NCBI GenBank assembly: GCA_001312325.1
Contig: BBDJ01000030.1
Location: 1 to 62,577 of the forward strand
DNA: 62,577 bases
From: Lysinibacillus pakistanensis
GTDB lineage: Bacteria; Bacillota; Bacilli; Bacillales_A; Planococcaceae
Direction of reading: 5' to 3'
The notes below the pieces were generated by a model, which was not told where the DNA came from, made no database searches, and worked only from the letters and a program-made list of their open reading frames with translations. This document shows positions 43,145 to 54,864 of this stretch, piece by piece. Every line of letters starts with the position of its first letter. Positions within the stretch are counted from its first letter, which is position 1. The position numbers were made by a program, and so were the translations under genes.

Positions 43145-44945
43145 ATGGTGGAACAGATTGAAAAAAAAGAACATTGGATAATGTCTATTCTCCAATTTAC
43201 AGGGAGCTCTAAAGTACCACTTGCTTTATCCGTTATCTTGGCCATTATGAGTGTCATAGGCGGGCTAGTTCCATATGTGGCTGTTTATGAAATACTACTG
43301 CTTTTAATTGAAGGAACCCAAACAATGCAGCGTCTTCTTTTTTTGGATTGCTATAGCAGCTGCTGGGTACATCGCTTTAACAGTATTTCATGCAATTTCT
43401 AGTTATTTCTCTCACCGTGCTGCCTATCATATTTTGGAGGAAATTCGTCTGCAACTAGCTGAACGATTAATAAGAGCACCTCTAGGTCATATTATAAATC
43501 AACCAGTTGGTAAGATTAAAAATGTCCTCATTGATCGTGTGGAAACTTTAGAATTGCCATTAGCACATATTATTCCAGAAGGTATCTCAAATCTCTTTCT
43601 GCCTATAGGTGTTTTTATCTATATGCTGACGATTGACTATCGACTAGCTCTTGCCTCTCTTATTACAGTTCCATTTGCACTGATTGTGTATGCCTTTATG
43701 ATGGGAAATTTCAACACCCAGTATCAACACTATATGGAGGCAAGTAATCATGTAAATAGTGTTATCGTAGAATATGTGGAGGGTATTGAGGTCATTAAAA
43801 CCTTTAATCAAACAAATGCTTCCTATGAAAAATTCACGAATGCTATTACAGATTTTAAAAATTATACATTGCAATGGTTTCGTGGCACATGGCCGTGGAT
43901 GACATTAGGCAATGCTATTTTACCATCTACCCTTGTAGGTACTTTGCCCATCGGTTTATGGCTATATTATCAGGGCACTATTAATCCTGCACAATTAATC
44001 ATTTGCCTTATTTTATCCATGGGGCTTATTTATCCACTTATGAAATTCACTGTTTTTGTTAATGATTTCAAGGCGATTGAATATGCTATTGCTGATACAA
44101 AAGCATACTTAAATTTAGAGTCACTTCCTATTACGGAAGAAATAATAGCTTTGGAGCATTATGATATTGACTTGAATGATATTTCGTTTAGCTACAATGA
44201 TGAACAGAATGTGCTTCACCAACTTTCTTTAACCATTCCTGAAAAAAAGCTATACAGCACTTGTAGGCCCTTCTGGAAGTGGAAAATCAACAATTGCCAA
44301 GCTTTTAGCACGTTTTTGGGATGTTACTGACGGTTCCATTACGATTGGACATACCAATATTCAAGATATTCACCCTAATAAGCTGGCAAAAAAAGATTAG
44401 CTATGTTGCACAGGATAATTTTTTATTTAAAACTAGTCTTTTTGAAAACATTCGAATGGGAAATCCACAGGCTAGTGATGAGGAAGTCTATCATGCCGCA
44501 CGTTTAGCAAGATGTGATACGTTTATTGCACGACTAGAGAACGGCTATGATACTGATTCTGGTGAGGCAGGCAACAAGCTATCTGGTGGGGAAAAGCAAC
44601 GTATCGCCATAGCACGTGCTATCTTAAAAAAACGCTCCAATCATAATACTGGATGAAGCAACAGCCTTTACTGATCCAGAGAATGAAGCAGAAATACAAA
44701 AAGCTTTTAACGAGCTAGCGAAAGATAAAACGCTCATTGTCATTGCTCATAGATTATCCACGATTAAACATGCTGATCAAATTGTCGTGTTAAAGGATGG
44801 CAGTATCCATAAAATTGGCACCCATAATGAATTGCTCGCAACGAATGAACTTTATCAAACATTATGGAAGGCTCATATTGGTTCAAAAGAACATGGACTC
44901 CTCTCTGATACAAATCCATCTCAGGAGGTATCTTTAAATGATTAA
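43145..44945 (+). CDS. YbtP-like ABC half-transporter
   Basis: Six-helix membrane domain fused to an ATPase, about 600 residues after repairs at A/T runs near 43338, 44250, 44390 and 44630. The ATPase has GPSGSGKST, the C-loop [12 protein letters not shown] and the Walker B ILDEAT. It uses an exporter fold, but such pairs beside thiazoline siderophores (YbtP/YbtQ) work in import. It overlaps the next gene by eight bases. Expected to act as a heterodimer with the following protein. Confidence 0.85.
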
Positions 44946-46692
44946 AATAATGATGAGAATTATCCAGTGGATTGGCCCATACAAAAAAACGTTTATACCT
45001 TGGATTTATACTGTCGTTTTTGCAATCTATTTGTATTGCCCTTCCGATTGTTATAACTGCACATGGTTTGCAAATGATGCTTGATGACTTTTATGGAAAA
45101 AAACGCTTTAGAGATAGATGCAATCTGGTTGCTGTTATTGTTATTATTGCTAGCCATTGTCGGCCGATTTATCTTTACCTATTTAAAGGCATGTTATCAG
45201 GAGAGCATTGGCTATGAAATAACAGCAGATCATCGAATCAAAATGGGACATACCTTGAAAAGGGTCTCACTTGGATTTTTTCAGCAGCATCGAATAGGTG
45301 ATATTAATAGTACCGTTACAACAGATTTGTCCTTCTTTGAAATGATGGGAATAAAAATGATTGATGTCGTTATCAATGGCTATATTCTAACATTTACAAT
45401 GATTTTATTTTTATCATTCTATCAGCCAATTATGGCTCTCGTAGCAATTAGTGGTATTGTTGTGTCGTCTATTTTCCTGCGACTATTACAAAGACATAGT
45501 CGAAAAAAATGCTAGCTTCCATCAGCAAAGTCAGCATCAGCTTGTTAGTGCTACTTTAGAGTACTTACGTGGCATGTCTGTTATTAAGAACTTTAATCAG
45601 GAAGGTATTGCTTCCCGTAATATACAGGATGCTTTTCGCAATAGCAAGCAAGTTAATATAACTATTCAGAAAGGTTTCGGTGTTTTCAATGTCGGCCATC
45701 GACTAGCCTTAAAGTTGGCTTCTATATTACTTGTATGTGTTGCCTGTTATTTAGTGATGAATGGAGAAATGGCACTTGCGGATATGTTCCTTATTACGTT
45801 ATTTTCATTTGTCATGTTTGATAGTATTGAGCCCATTAGCGATGCAACACATGTGTTGGAAACGATTAATCATACGCTCAATAAACTTGATGCCATTGAA
45901 AATACAACATATATTGACGAAGAGGGTCAAGATACTGAGCTTACGCAATTTGCGATCCACTTTGACCAGGTTTCCTTTGCCTATGATGAAAGACCTATCA
46001 TTCAGGATGTATCCTTTACAGTTAAGGAAGGTACAACTACAGCGATTGTTGGACCATCTGGCTCTGGAAAAACAACTCTTTGCAATTTGATTGCCCGATT
46101 CTATGATGTTGATTCTGGAGCAATCTCTATTGGTGGCACTAACATTCGCTCTATGCAGTTAAACAACTTATTATCATCGATTAGTATGGTATTTCAAAAA
46201 GTCTATTTATTTAATGAAACCATTTATAATAATATTCTTTTTGGGAATCCGAATGCTTCTAGAGATGATGTTATTGAAGCAGCGAAAAAGGCACAATGCC
46301 ATGACTTTATTATGTCGCTGGAATATGGCTATGATACGGTTCTTAGTGATGCTGGTTCCTCTTTATCTGGCGGGGAAAAGCAGCGTATCTCAATTGCGCG
46401 TGCTATTTTGAAAAATGCACCCATTATTATATTAGATGAAGCAACTGCAAGTCTCGACCCAGAAAACGAAACACTTATTCAAGCTGCATTAGAAAAATTA
46501 ATTCAAGGAAAAACAACCATCATCATTGCCCATCGATTAGCAACAATACAGAATGCCAATCAAATTATTGTTTTAGAAGATGGTCAAATCATTCAACAGG
46601 GAACACATCACTCATTAATGAAAGAAAAAGGTGTATATCGTCGCTTTATTGATATTCGCCAAGCCGCAGAAAACTGGAATCTTACCACTTAA
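44938..46692 (+). CDS. YbtQ-like ABC half-transporter
   Basis: Partner half-transporter, about 583 residues. The membrane domain runs to about residue 320; the ATPase has [21 protein letters not shown] and ILDEATASLD. The ATG follows CAGGAGGTATCTTTAA inside the end of the first half-transporter. Repairs at A/T runs near 44988, 45015, 45105 and 45508. Last gene of the uptake operon, closed by a terminator. Confidence 0.85.
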
Positions 46693-46705
46693 AAAAAATA
46701 CCCAA

Positions 46706-46747
46706 AGTAGTACAGACTATGAAAAAAATGGTTGTACTACTTTTTTT
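46706..46747 (+). terminator. terminator of uptake operon
   Basis: AGTAGTACA (46706-46714) pairs with TGTACTACT (46733-46741), followed by seven Ts. Fourteen bases after the last transporter stop. Confidence 0.85.
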
Positions 46748-46845
46748 AAATCTAATATTGGCTCTCCCCTTATTTTCTAGCAAATATTTTATTCTTCTAT
46801 TAACGATTTTGTAAACTATTGTTAACTTTTAACATTTGTGTTTGA

Positions 46846-47973
<1,128 letters not shown>

Positions 47974-48000
47974 TTACTCTTTTTTTTCTATAAAATGGTT

Positions 48001-48040
48001 AAAGGACCAGACTCCATCTAATGGAGTACCTGGTCCTTTT
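48001..48040. terminator. bidirectional terminator
   Basis: AAAGGACCAG and CTGGTCCTTT arms enclose an inner ACTCCAT/ATGGAGT stem, ending in Ts. It lies between the acylase and a convergent transporter gene. Confidence 0.85.
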
Positions 48041-48062
48041 GATTGGATTAGTTACTATAAAC

Positions 48063-49227
48063 TTATTCAAGTTTGTTTTTCTTATTACTTATAAAATCTG
48101 TGTAAACTAGAATACTAACTATTATAAAGCTTAGGCTAACAAGACGGAAAATCACTTCTACGCTCATCCATTGTGCTAAAATTCCCAATACAAATGCGCT
48201 AATGCCAACACCAACATCAAAACTAGAAAGGAAAGTTGCATTGGCTGCCCCACTTTTTGCTTCATCTACTTTTTGAACAGTCCATGTTTGTAGGCATGGC
48301 ATCATTGTTCCGTAACCTGCTCCGAATAAAATCGCTGCAATGATCAGCATTAAATTATTTGTGGTATAGGATAACACGATAAGTGATAAAAATCCTAATG
48401 TGGCTGACACAATGATAATAGACCATGGTCCATTTTTATCAAACCATTTTCCTGTAAATGGTCGTAATAAAGTGGAAACAGTCGCATTGATAAGAAAGAA
48501 CAAGAAAATATGTTTTATATCCTTTTGTTCCCCATAAAGTACTAAGAAGGTTATAATCGCTCCAAAGCCAAGTGTCGTAATAACGGTCAATAAAGCTTGG
48601 AACCTTACATCCTTTTCAAAAATCGCTTCTACAAATCGAAATGACTGCTTCTCATATTTAACAGGTGTAGAGGAAGAGACAAATTGAAGTGCTACTATCG
48701 CTAACAGACTAAGTATTACTGATGAATAAATTAATATTTGGAAGGAAAAGGTATTATAGATAAGAATACCTATACTCGGTGCAATAATAGCGCCAACTGT
48801 TGTTGAAATAGAGAAATACCCCATTCCCTCTCCTAATTTAGCTTTAGGAATTAAATCGACAGCCATTGTACTATTGGCTGTGGTTGATACCCCCATGCCG
48901 CTCCATGGAAAAATCGTAACAATAGGAAAAGCCAAATAATGTTAAGAAAAGGATACAGCATCGTAATAATTAATAAAGTCATACCTGCTCCGATTGCAAG
49001 ACTTTTTCCTTTATTATCAATCAAATAGTAGCCTACGAAAGGTCTTATTATAATTGCACCTATCGTAAATATAGTTGTTACCAAGCCTACTTGAATAGAA
49101 GAGGCATTTATGCTTAATAAATAGGCTGGTAAAATTGGTAATAACATTTCAAAGCCTATAAAGATTAAAAAAATTACTTATAAATAAAAAAAGAAATGAT
49201 GGTGTAAAAATTTTTTTGCATTTTCAT
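48063..49227 (-). CDS. MFS efflux transporter
   Basis: About 390 residues, twelve helices, restored by shifts at runs near 48905, 49170 and 49210. The helix 2-3 loop has RPFVGYYLIDNKGK, and the second-half equivalent is RPFTGKWFDKNGPW, both of the MFS G-x-x-x-D-R/K type. It resembles staphyloferrin/arabinose-type and drug MFS exporters. Siderophore export is possible since the operon shows no other exporter, but a separate promoter with a non-Fur palindrome makes that unsure. ATG at 49227. Confidence 0.7.
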
Positions 49228-49238
49228 AGTTTATATCC

Positions 49239-49272
49239 TCGCTTCTAATTATTTTTTTTAAATTAGAAGCGA
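49239..49272. promoter_or_regulatory. 12-bp perfect inverted repeat before MFS gene
   Basis: TCGCTTCTAATT (49239-49250) and AATTAGAAGCGA (49261-49272) are perfect complements separated by 10 bases of A/T. It begins 12 bases upstream of the transporter start. It could be an operator for a MarR/TetR-type repressor or a leader hairpin. No regulator gene is adjacent. Farther upstream (49273-49429) I see nothing. Confidence 0.5.
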
Positions 49273-49429
49273 ATAGCACACTGAAACATTCCTAAATTGT
49301 CTAAGTTTTTTAAACAACAAGTCTCACCCTTTCTAAATCATATATTGAGGGATTACAATAATCTTTGTCTATTTTGACAAGCTGCTCATCATCGTATCCA
49401 TCGCGATTCTTCTTCTGTAAAACACAAAA

Positions 49430-49452
49430 AGACGCCATCAAATCCGGCGTCT
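49430..49452 (-). terminator. short hairpin terminator
   Basis: AGACGCC/GGCGTCT stem followed on the minus strand by five Ts. It lies 43 bases beyond the stop of the small frame at 49495-49659. Confidence 0.55.
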
Positions 49453-49494
49453 AAAAATTGCTTTGTATATGCACAAATATTAAAAGTTCTAATT

Positions 49495-49659
49495 TTATAA
49501 TACAAAGGCAAAAAGCTTCCGGCTATTTTCTATATGAAGTTTACTTAAAAAAATACAGACTGGTCCCTTGGACAGTAAATCATCAAGTTGTAAAAATGTT
49601 TTTACTTCCGTTGCAATTCTTCTGAAAACAGTTTCCATGGCTTTTTGCTCCTCTCTCAT
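49495..49659 (-). CDS. possible 54-residue protein
   Basis: Frame MREEQKAMETVFRRIATEV and onward, amphipathic helix followed by LSKGPVCIFLSKL. It has no clear ribosome site, but the downstream terminator gives some support for a transcribed unit. I do not recognise it. It sits in a 680-base gap otherwise lacking genes. Confidence 0.3.
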   Translation of the reverse strand: MREEQKAMETVFRRIATEVKTFLQLDDLLSKGPVCIFLSKLHIENSRKLFAFVL

Positions 49660-49911
49660 TATCAATTAATAGCTTAGTATAATTTAATACAAATTGATGA
49701 AAAAAGCAAATTCTTCTTTCTATTTATTGACTCTACATGTCATTTTTCGAGATTTTAAAGTACTCCAAGTTTGTTGACTCATGGGAATGAATTAATACTA
49801 AAAAATACTTTCACATTGTTTCAAGTTAAATCAAGAAGAGAGCCATTATTACGATTTATTAACCAGGGTACATAAGCATTTATCCTATATTTATGTCAAC
49901 CAAACAATCTA

Positions 49912-50692
49912 TCACTTATCTACAACTGGCTTTAATAGATTTGCAGGAATAAAATCAAAATTCTTATCTCCCACCATCAAATAACCATTGATCTCAATTC
50001 CTGGTGAATAAAAGACAGTTCCCTTCAGCTCTTTTCTAGAGTATCTTGTAATCATCGGACCATTGTATAGCTCTGTATCTTCTGTTAATATATAGGAGCC
50101 TTCATTTCCTGTTATCTTTTCAAAAATTCGAATATCGGTGCTATCAAGAATACCGGTATTAATTACAGGTCCTCCTTCAATATCTCCTGCACAATAATGG
50201 CGATATAATTTGCCCTTCTCAATAGAAACTAGTAATAATGCTGGAGTACAAACCTCTTCACGTTTTCCAACTTTTAAATATTCACCATATTTGATGTTGG
50301 AATATGGATATCCTGGATTTTCAACTCCAAGATGATTAATCATGACCAATGCCGGATTGCTATAGAAAGACGCACGAATATCGATAGGTACTTCTTTGAA
50401 AACTACCAAATCCGTTGCTTGTACCCGATATTGCCCCATTTGATAAAATGTTTTGCCATCATATTTCTCAATATCATACGTTTTAAAGAAATTATTGCGC
50501 TTAACCATCAACGAATCAAATGTGCCATCTGCATTTTTCTTGTATACCTTGATGTCTTTTTTTAAAGGTCATTTTTCCGGTTTGACCTTTTACAACTTCT
50601 GCTCCATCATACATCACTTTTGCTTCTGATTTTGTTGGATTTACTACTGCAAATAAAAATGCTGCTAGTAACACAATAAATGATTTTTTCAT
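49912..50692 (-). CDS. secreted SH3-like-repeat protein
   Basis: About 259 residues after one A is removed near 50562. The signal peptide KKSFIVLLAAFLFAVVNP ends near KSEA. The mature part consists of beta-rich repeats of the type 'YDG.....GQ.G...' and 'DTELYNG', resembling bacterial SH3-like or GW-type wall-associated repeats. ATG at 50692 follows GAGGAGAATA. Function unknown. Confidence 0.65.
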
Positions 50693-50753
50693 TATTCTCC
50701 TCGTTCTTTATTGTATCTATTAGTTTTGAATCAATTAATAAATCAAGTATTCA

Positions 50754-51176
50754 TTAATTATTGTATTCCAAAACCCAATACTTTTCTCCAGGTTTCCCTT
50801 CTTCAACAACTTTCCTCCAACCTTTATTTTCATAGAATTTGAGTGCCTTAAAATTTTCAGACACACACTTCAAACTTAATGGTGTATTCATTTTATTGAT
50901 GGAGGCATTCAATAATAAACCACCAACACCCTTACCAGAGCAAGTAGGGTCAACGAAAAGACAATGTATAAAGTTATCTGCTAAGTATAGTGCCGCAAAC
51001 CCCAGAATTTTACCGTCTTCCTCAACTAAAATTATATAATCTTCAGTTGTATCATTATCAAAATCTTCTAATGTCAATTCCTCTGCATTTTCCCAATGGA
51101 AGTTTTTGCGGCGTGATTCCAGATAAATGCGCCTTAAATCAGGATAATCTAATTCACTTGCTTCTCTAATATTCAT
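50754..51176 (-). CDS. GNAT acetyltransferase
   Basis: 140 residues, intact. The acetyl-CoA loop is VDPTCSGKGVGGLLL (an Arg/Gln-x-x-Gly-x-Gly/Ala variant beginning with Cys-Ser-Gly), and the tail has FYENKGWRKV. I use the ATG at 51176, five bases after GGAGGGTGAT; a longer frame to 51191 has no site. Substrate unknown. Confidence 0.8.
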   Translation of the reverse strand: MNIREASELDYPDLRRIYLESRRKNFHWENAEELTLEDFDNDTTEDYIILVEEDGKILGFAALYLADNFIHCLFVDPTCSGKGVGGLLLNASINKMNTPLSLKCVSENFKALKFYENKGWRKVVEEGKPGEKYWVLEYNN

Positions 51177-51422
51177 AATATCACCCTCCAATTCTATTAA
51201 AATATAACATAAACCCCATCTATCAACCTATTTTTTTAAAATTGAAATCAAAATTTTAATTTCTTTCACTAACTAACCATTATAGTTCAATCCAATGAAC
51301 AGTTAGCTAGAATCGGTTTATTTATGGTATTCACTACAGATTAATGGACTAAACAAAAAAACCACTTATGATTAAGCGGTCTTATAAGCTATTCTTTTTG
51401 CATTTTAAAATTAAATTACAGT

Positions 51423-51565
51423 TTAATAATCCTCTGAAAAACCATCTTTAAAGAATTCTAGTATTTCTTCTCCAAAAAAACGAAAAAAAACAATAATATA
51501 AACACAATTAAAAGGGTTAAACTACCGAATATAAGGGTGAACACTATCCCAAATTTTTTTATCAT
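51423..51565 (-). CDS. small hydrophobic membrane protein
   Basis: About 47 residues after a one-base repair in the T-run near 51485. One long hydrophobic helix (FGIVFTLIFGSLTLLIVFIL) is followed by an acidic tail (GEEILEFFKDGFSEDY). Upstream AAGGAAGG is 13 bases before the ATG. The region 51566-51849 between it and the tautomerase gene shows no other gene. Confidence 0.4.
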
Positions 51566-51849
51566 TCAACAAAAATCCTTCCTTTACCTTTATTTGTATT
51601 TTGAAGATTCAATGCACCGTTCAAAAAAAAGTTTCAGTGTAAATCAAAAGCTCTATTTATTAACGATTTTCAATCATAGTAATTTCATTATTAATCACTA
51701 ACTGTTTACTAAAAATCATTTTAGGTCACTTGTTAGTCACTTTTCAGTCACTTATTTTATAGCGAAAGACCACCTTTTATGGATTATTTAACTTAAGACA
51801 CATCAATTCAAGTAGCAAAAAAGCAGTTACTAATTAACTACCTATTGCC

Positions 51850-52241
51850 TCAAACATTTACTTTATAATTCAGTACTAACTCGTCACCAGGTAATCCTCT
51901 TATTCCCCAATTGTGTTTTTGGGTTTCAAAAATTGTAATTTCAACGTCTTGAGGTGAAATATTCAATTGGCTATTTATCCGTTCAAATAATAACTTTATT
52001 AATTGTTTTTTTTGTTTCTATCGTTCTACCTTCAAACATACTGACCTCAATTATGGTATATGTTTCAGTTCGTTCACTCGAAAAATAAAAATCTTCTTTC
52101 TCCATAGGAAAAAAAACGGTGGAATTTCTTATCAGAAGGATATTCAAGTGCTTCAATCATACATTCATGAATAATATTAGATAATGTTTCCTTAATAGGA
52201 TTTAATCTATCCTTAACACCATAAATTTTAATCTGCCCCAT
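51850..52241 (-). CDS. tautomerase-family protein
   Basis: About 130 residues after repairs at the T-run near 52012 and the A-run near 52118. Family landmarks: IKIYGVKDRLNPIKETLSNI shortened to IKIYG...L...K..LS, HRFFPMEKEDF, TIIEVSMFEGR, DVEITIFETQKHNWGIRG and PGDELVLNYKV. The proline that normally serves as catalytic base follows the start Met in classical tautomerases; here residue 2 is Gly, so activity is doubtful, as in many of this subfamily. Start is either 52241 or 52247. Confidence 0.7.
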
Positions 52242-52341
52242 TATCATATCACCTTTCTATTCTCAACTAATCTAAACTCAGCTACCGAAGAGATTATAAA
52301 ATCCTTCTTCTAGATCATTCAAGCCAATTATTCGCTCTTGA

Positions 52342-52476
52342 TTGTGGAATTTTCACGCTTTACGACATTCTTACGCCTCATTTATGGTCAGTCGGAATGT
52401 AAATTTTAAGATCATACAGGAGCAACTAGATCACCCAGATATAAAAATGATGCAAGCGACCATTTCGATGATTTAA
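52342..52476 (+). pseudogene. tyrosine recombinase (integrase) C-terminal relic
   Basis: A 44-codon fragment preceded by an in-frame TGA reads FHALRHSYASFM...NFKIIQEQLDHPDIKM. This is the catalytic HxLRH box and the following LGH box of phage/ICE integrases, the second changed from GH to DH. The catalytic Tyr and everything upstream are missing. It marks a former mobile element at this place. Confidence 0.7.
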
Positions 52477-52509
52477 ATTTATGGGTCACTTTTTGCTCAA
52501 TTTTTCATT

Positions 52510-53448
52510 TCATATCTGCTCACATAATTCCCTAAAATTACACCCACGACAATGCCATTTTTCAAGCGTTTGTTCAAAGTCTTCAATGTCTAGAGGCTCA
52601 TTTGAAAAAAAATATCAGCTTGGTACTTTTTCATTTCCAAGACACTACGCTGAAATGTATACAAAATATTATCCATATCGATGTCAGTAAATACATATTT
52701 CTTGCGTTTTCCTGTTAATAAATATTCGTTATATACCTCGATTTGCTCAAGTGATACACGGTATTTTTGCTGTACATAATAGGCATAGAGCGCTAATTGC
52801 TGACGGTCATCGTCAGACTCACTCCCCGTCTTCCAATCGACAATCACCCACTTATCCGTAAGTTCATCGTAGTAATGGAAATCCATTACGACAAATACTT
52901 GGATATCGTCTATTTTCATGGAACGAAATTGTTCAGGCTCTCCAATACGTAGAGAGCCTTTTTGTGCCGTAATTTGCCGGAATGTTTCACTCATCAGAAA
53001 ATGGTTAAAGACAAGCCGTAAACGTTCTTTATAGTCCTGAATAAGTTCAGGATTAAGCTTCCCATTATAGTAGATTTCCTGCATCATATAATACTTTGTG
53101 GGCTTTTGTCTCCATAATTCAAAATGGCGTGTAGAGTCTACAAAAGCAGCATTAAGCTGGCCCCTTGCCCAATGTATAAGTTCTTCTAGACTTGGCGGCT
53201 TTCCAGTTTGTAAATAATCATTAATCGCCTGCTCGATAAATCGGTGGACAATTTGCCCAAATAAAATCGGCATGGATTGTAGCTTTTTTTAAGCGATAAA
53301 CATGTTGGTGAAAAGGCTCCACATTGTAGCTTAGCCAGCCATTATGTGAAAAATAATATTCATAGCCATATTTTCGTGCACAGCTGGTTAACGTTTTATG
53401 ACGAGAAAGTGACCACGAAAAGGTTGGGTATGGTGTGATGTCAAACAT
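52510..53448 (-). CDS. RecB-like PD-(D/E)XK nuclease with Fe-S motif
   Basis: About 312 residues after repairs at the T-runs near 53287 and 52608. The nuclease core has VVMDFHYYD and IVDWKTG (catalytic Asp...Asp-x-Lys) followed by QQLALYAYY (motif IV). One Cys near residue 23 (SCARKYGYEY) and a C-terminal CRGC...C cluster fit the four-Cys Fe-S staple seen in Cas4 and AddB nucleases. It is isolated, with no helicase or cas genes nearby. ATG at 53448. Confidence 0.8.
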
Positions 53449-53461
53449 ATGAATCGCCTCC

Positions 53462-54203
53462 TTAGAGCTGTTTCATAAAATCATAGACAAGCTGTAATAT
53501 TAATACAATAGTTACAATACGCAGCAAAAGCTTTACTTGTTTGGCATTGACCTTCCGAGCAAGGACAATACCAATTTGGGCGCCAATCGTTGAACCGATC
53601 ATTAAAATAAGTGTTAGTGGCCATTCGATTTTTCCTGTGGCAATATACGTAATCGCTGCGCCAGAGCACATGGCAAAAACGCCAACACGTGATAGCCCTA
53701 CCGCTTTTATATAAGATAATTTCTCATGGGCATATGTATAAAGTGCCAGTGTACTACTCCCTGGACCAAACATTCCATCATAAAAACCAACACCCAGTAG
53801 AATAGGGCCATTTTTACGATTCATAAAAAAACTGCTCCCTTTCGCCAAAGTCAGCCCCGCCGATAAATGACATAATCAATGCAAAGCCTAATAAAATAAT
53901 GGCGATAAGCGTCAATGTCTGACTGTCCATTAATGATGCAAATAAGCCACCAAGTGTCCCTCCAATCAGTGACACCAGTAAAACGGATCGCATTTCTGAC
54001 CAAGCCAATTCTTTTCTTCTATAAATTGTATAAAAGCTGGAAAAAGCACTTACCATATTAGATACCTTATTAGCGCCAATCGCTGAATGGACGGGCACTC
54101 CCATTAGCATCATGGTTGGTAGGGTTATCAATCCTCCACCTCCGACCAATGTGCCAATAACGTTACCAGCAATTCCAATGCTTAAAAATAATAAGTATTC
54201 CAT
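53462..54203 (-). CDS. TauE/SafE-family (TSUP) membrane permease
   Basis: About 247 residues and eight helices after one T-run repair near 53828. The N-terminal GGGGLITLP and the internal repeat GFYDGMFGPGSST are the family's paired signatures. Members export sulfite, sulfonates or related anions. ATG at 54203 after AAGGATTAC; 13 bases before the nuclease gene, so probably co-transcribed. Confidence 0.8.
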
Positions 54204-54293
54204 GTAATCCTTCTTTCTGTACCACACATGTTGTCATTCTATGATACAGTATAACAGAATGCTATTTTGAATGACGAAAAGCGAGGTGAATCA

Positions 54294-54793
54294 ATGCACG
54301 GGCAACAAAAAAAACACCTACGCCACGTTTTTGTATGCAACTAACATGGATTGTCGGCACTATATTTCTTGCGGGTGTTACTGCAACGCTTATTCAATAT
54401 CATAAGCTGCCAGATTCAATACCCGTTTTACAAAGTTTTACAAGTGAACATGCACAGTTTGGTCCAAAAATCGCTATTTTTTATTTACCTTTTGTTGCAC
54501 TTATGCTGTTTTTGTTACTACATTACTTAGAGGTCAGGGCTGCCTACCCAGTTTTACGTAAAAATAAACCGACTCTTTCCCATGGTCAAAGACAAAATGG
54601 AATTTTAACGTTTTGTCTCATTAAAAATAGTATCTTACTATACTTTACGTACTCACTTTTCAACGACTTAACAGTTGCATTAGGCCATAATCGTATTTTA
54701 CAGCAATGGCATGCCTATCTTTTTCTAGTTTTATTAAGCGTGATTTTCATCGTAGGCATCATACGTGGTGTTTTACTAGGAAAAAAAATTTAA
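54294..54793 (+). CDS. four-helix membrane protein (DUF1648-like)
   Basis: About 165 residues after one A-run repair near 54310. Four hydrophobic helices; the loop IQYHKLPDSIPV resembles the DUF1648 signature (yxxLPdxIPxHF). ATG at 54294 after GAGGTGAATCA. Role unknown. Confidence 0.6.
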
Positions 54794-54805
54794 CAGCCTT
54801 CCATT

Positions 54806-54852
54806 AAAAAAACACCTTTACTGTTGATATATTTCAACAAAAGGTGTTTTTG
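54806..54852. terminator. bidirectional terminator
   Basis: AAAAACACCTTT (54808-54819) pairs with AAAGGTGTTTTT (54840-54851), between convergent genes. Confidence 0.85.
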
Positions 54853-54864
54853 ATATTACTAGGA

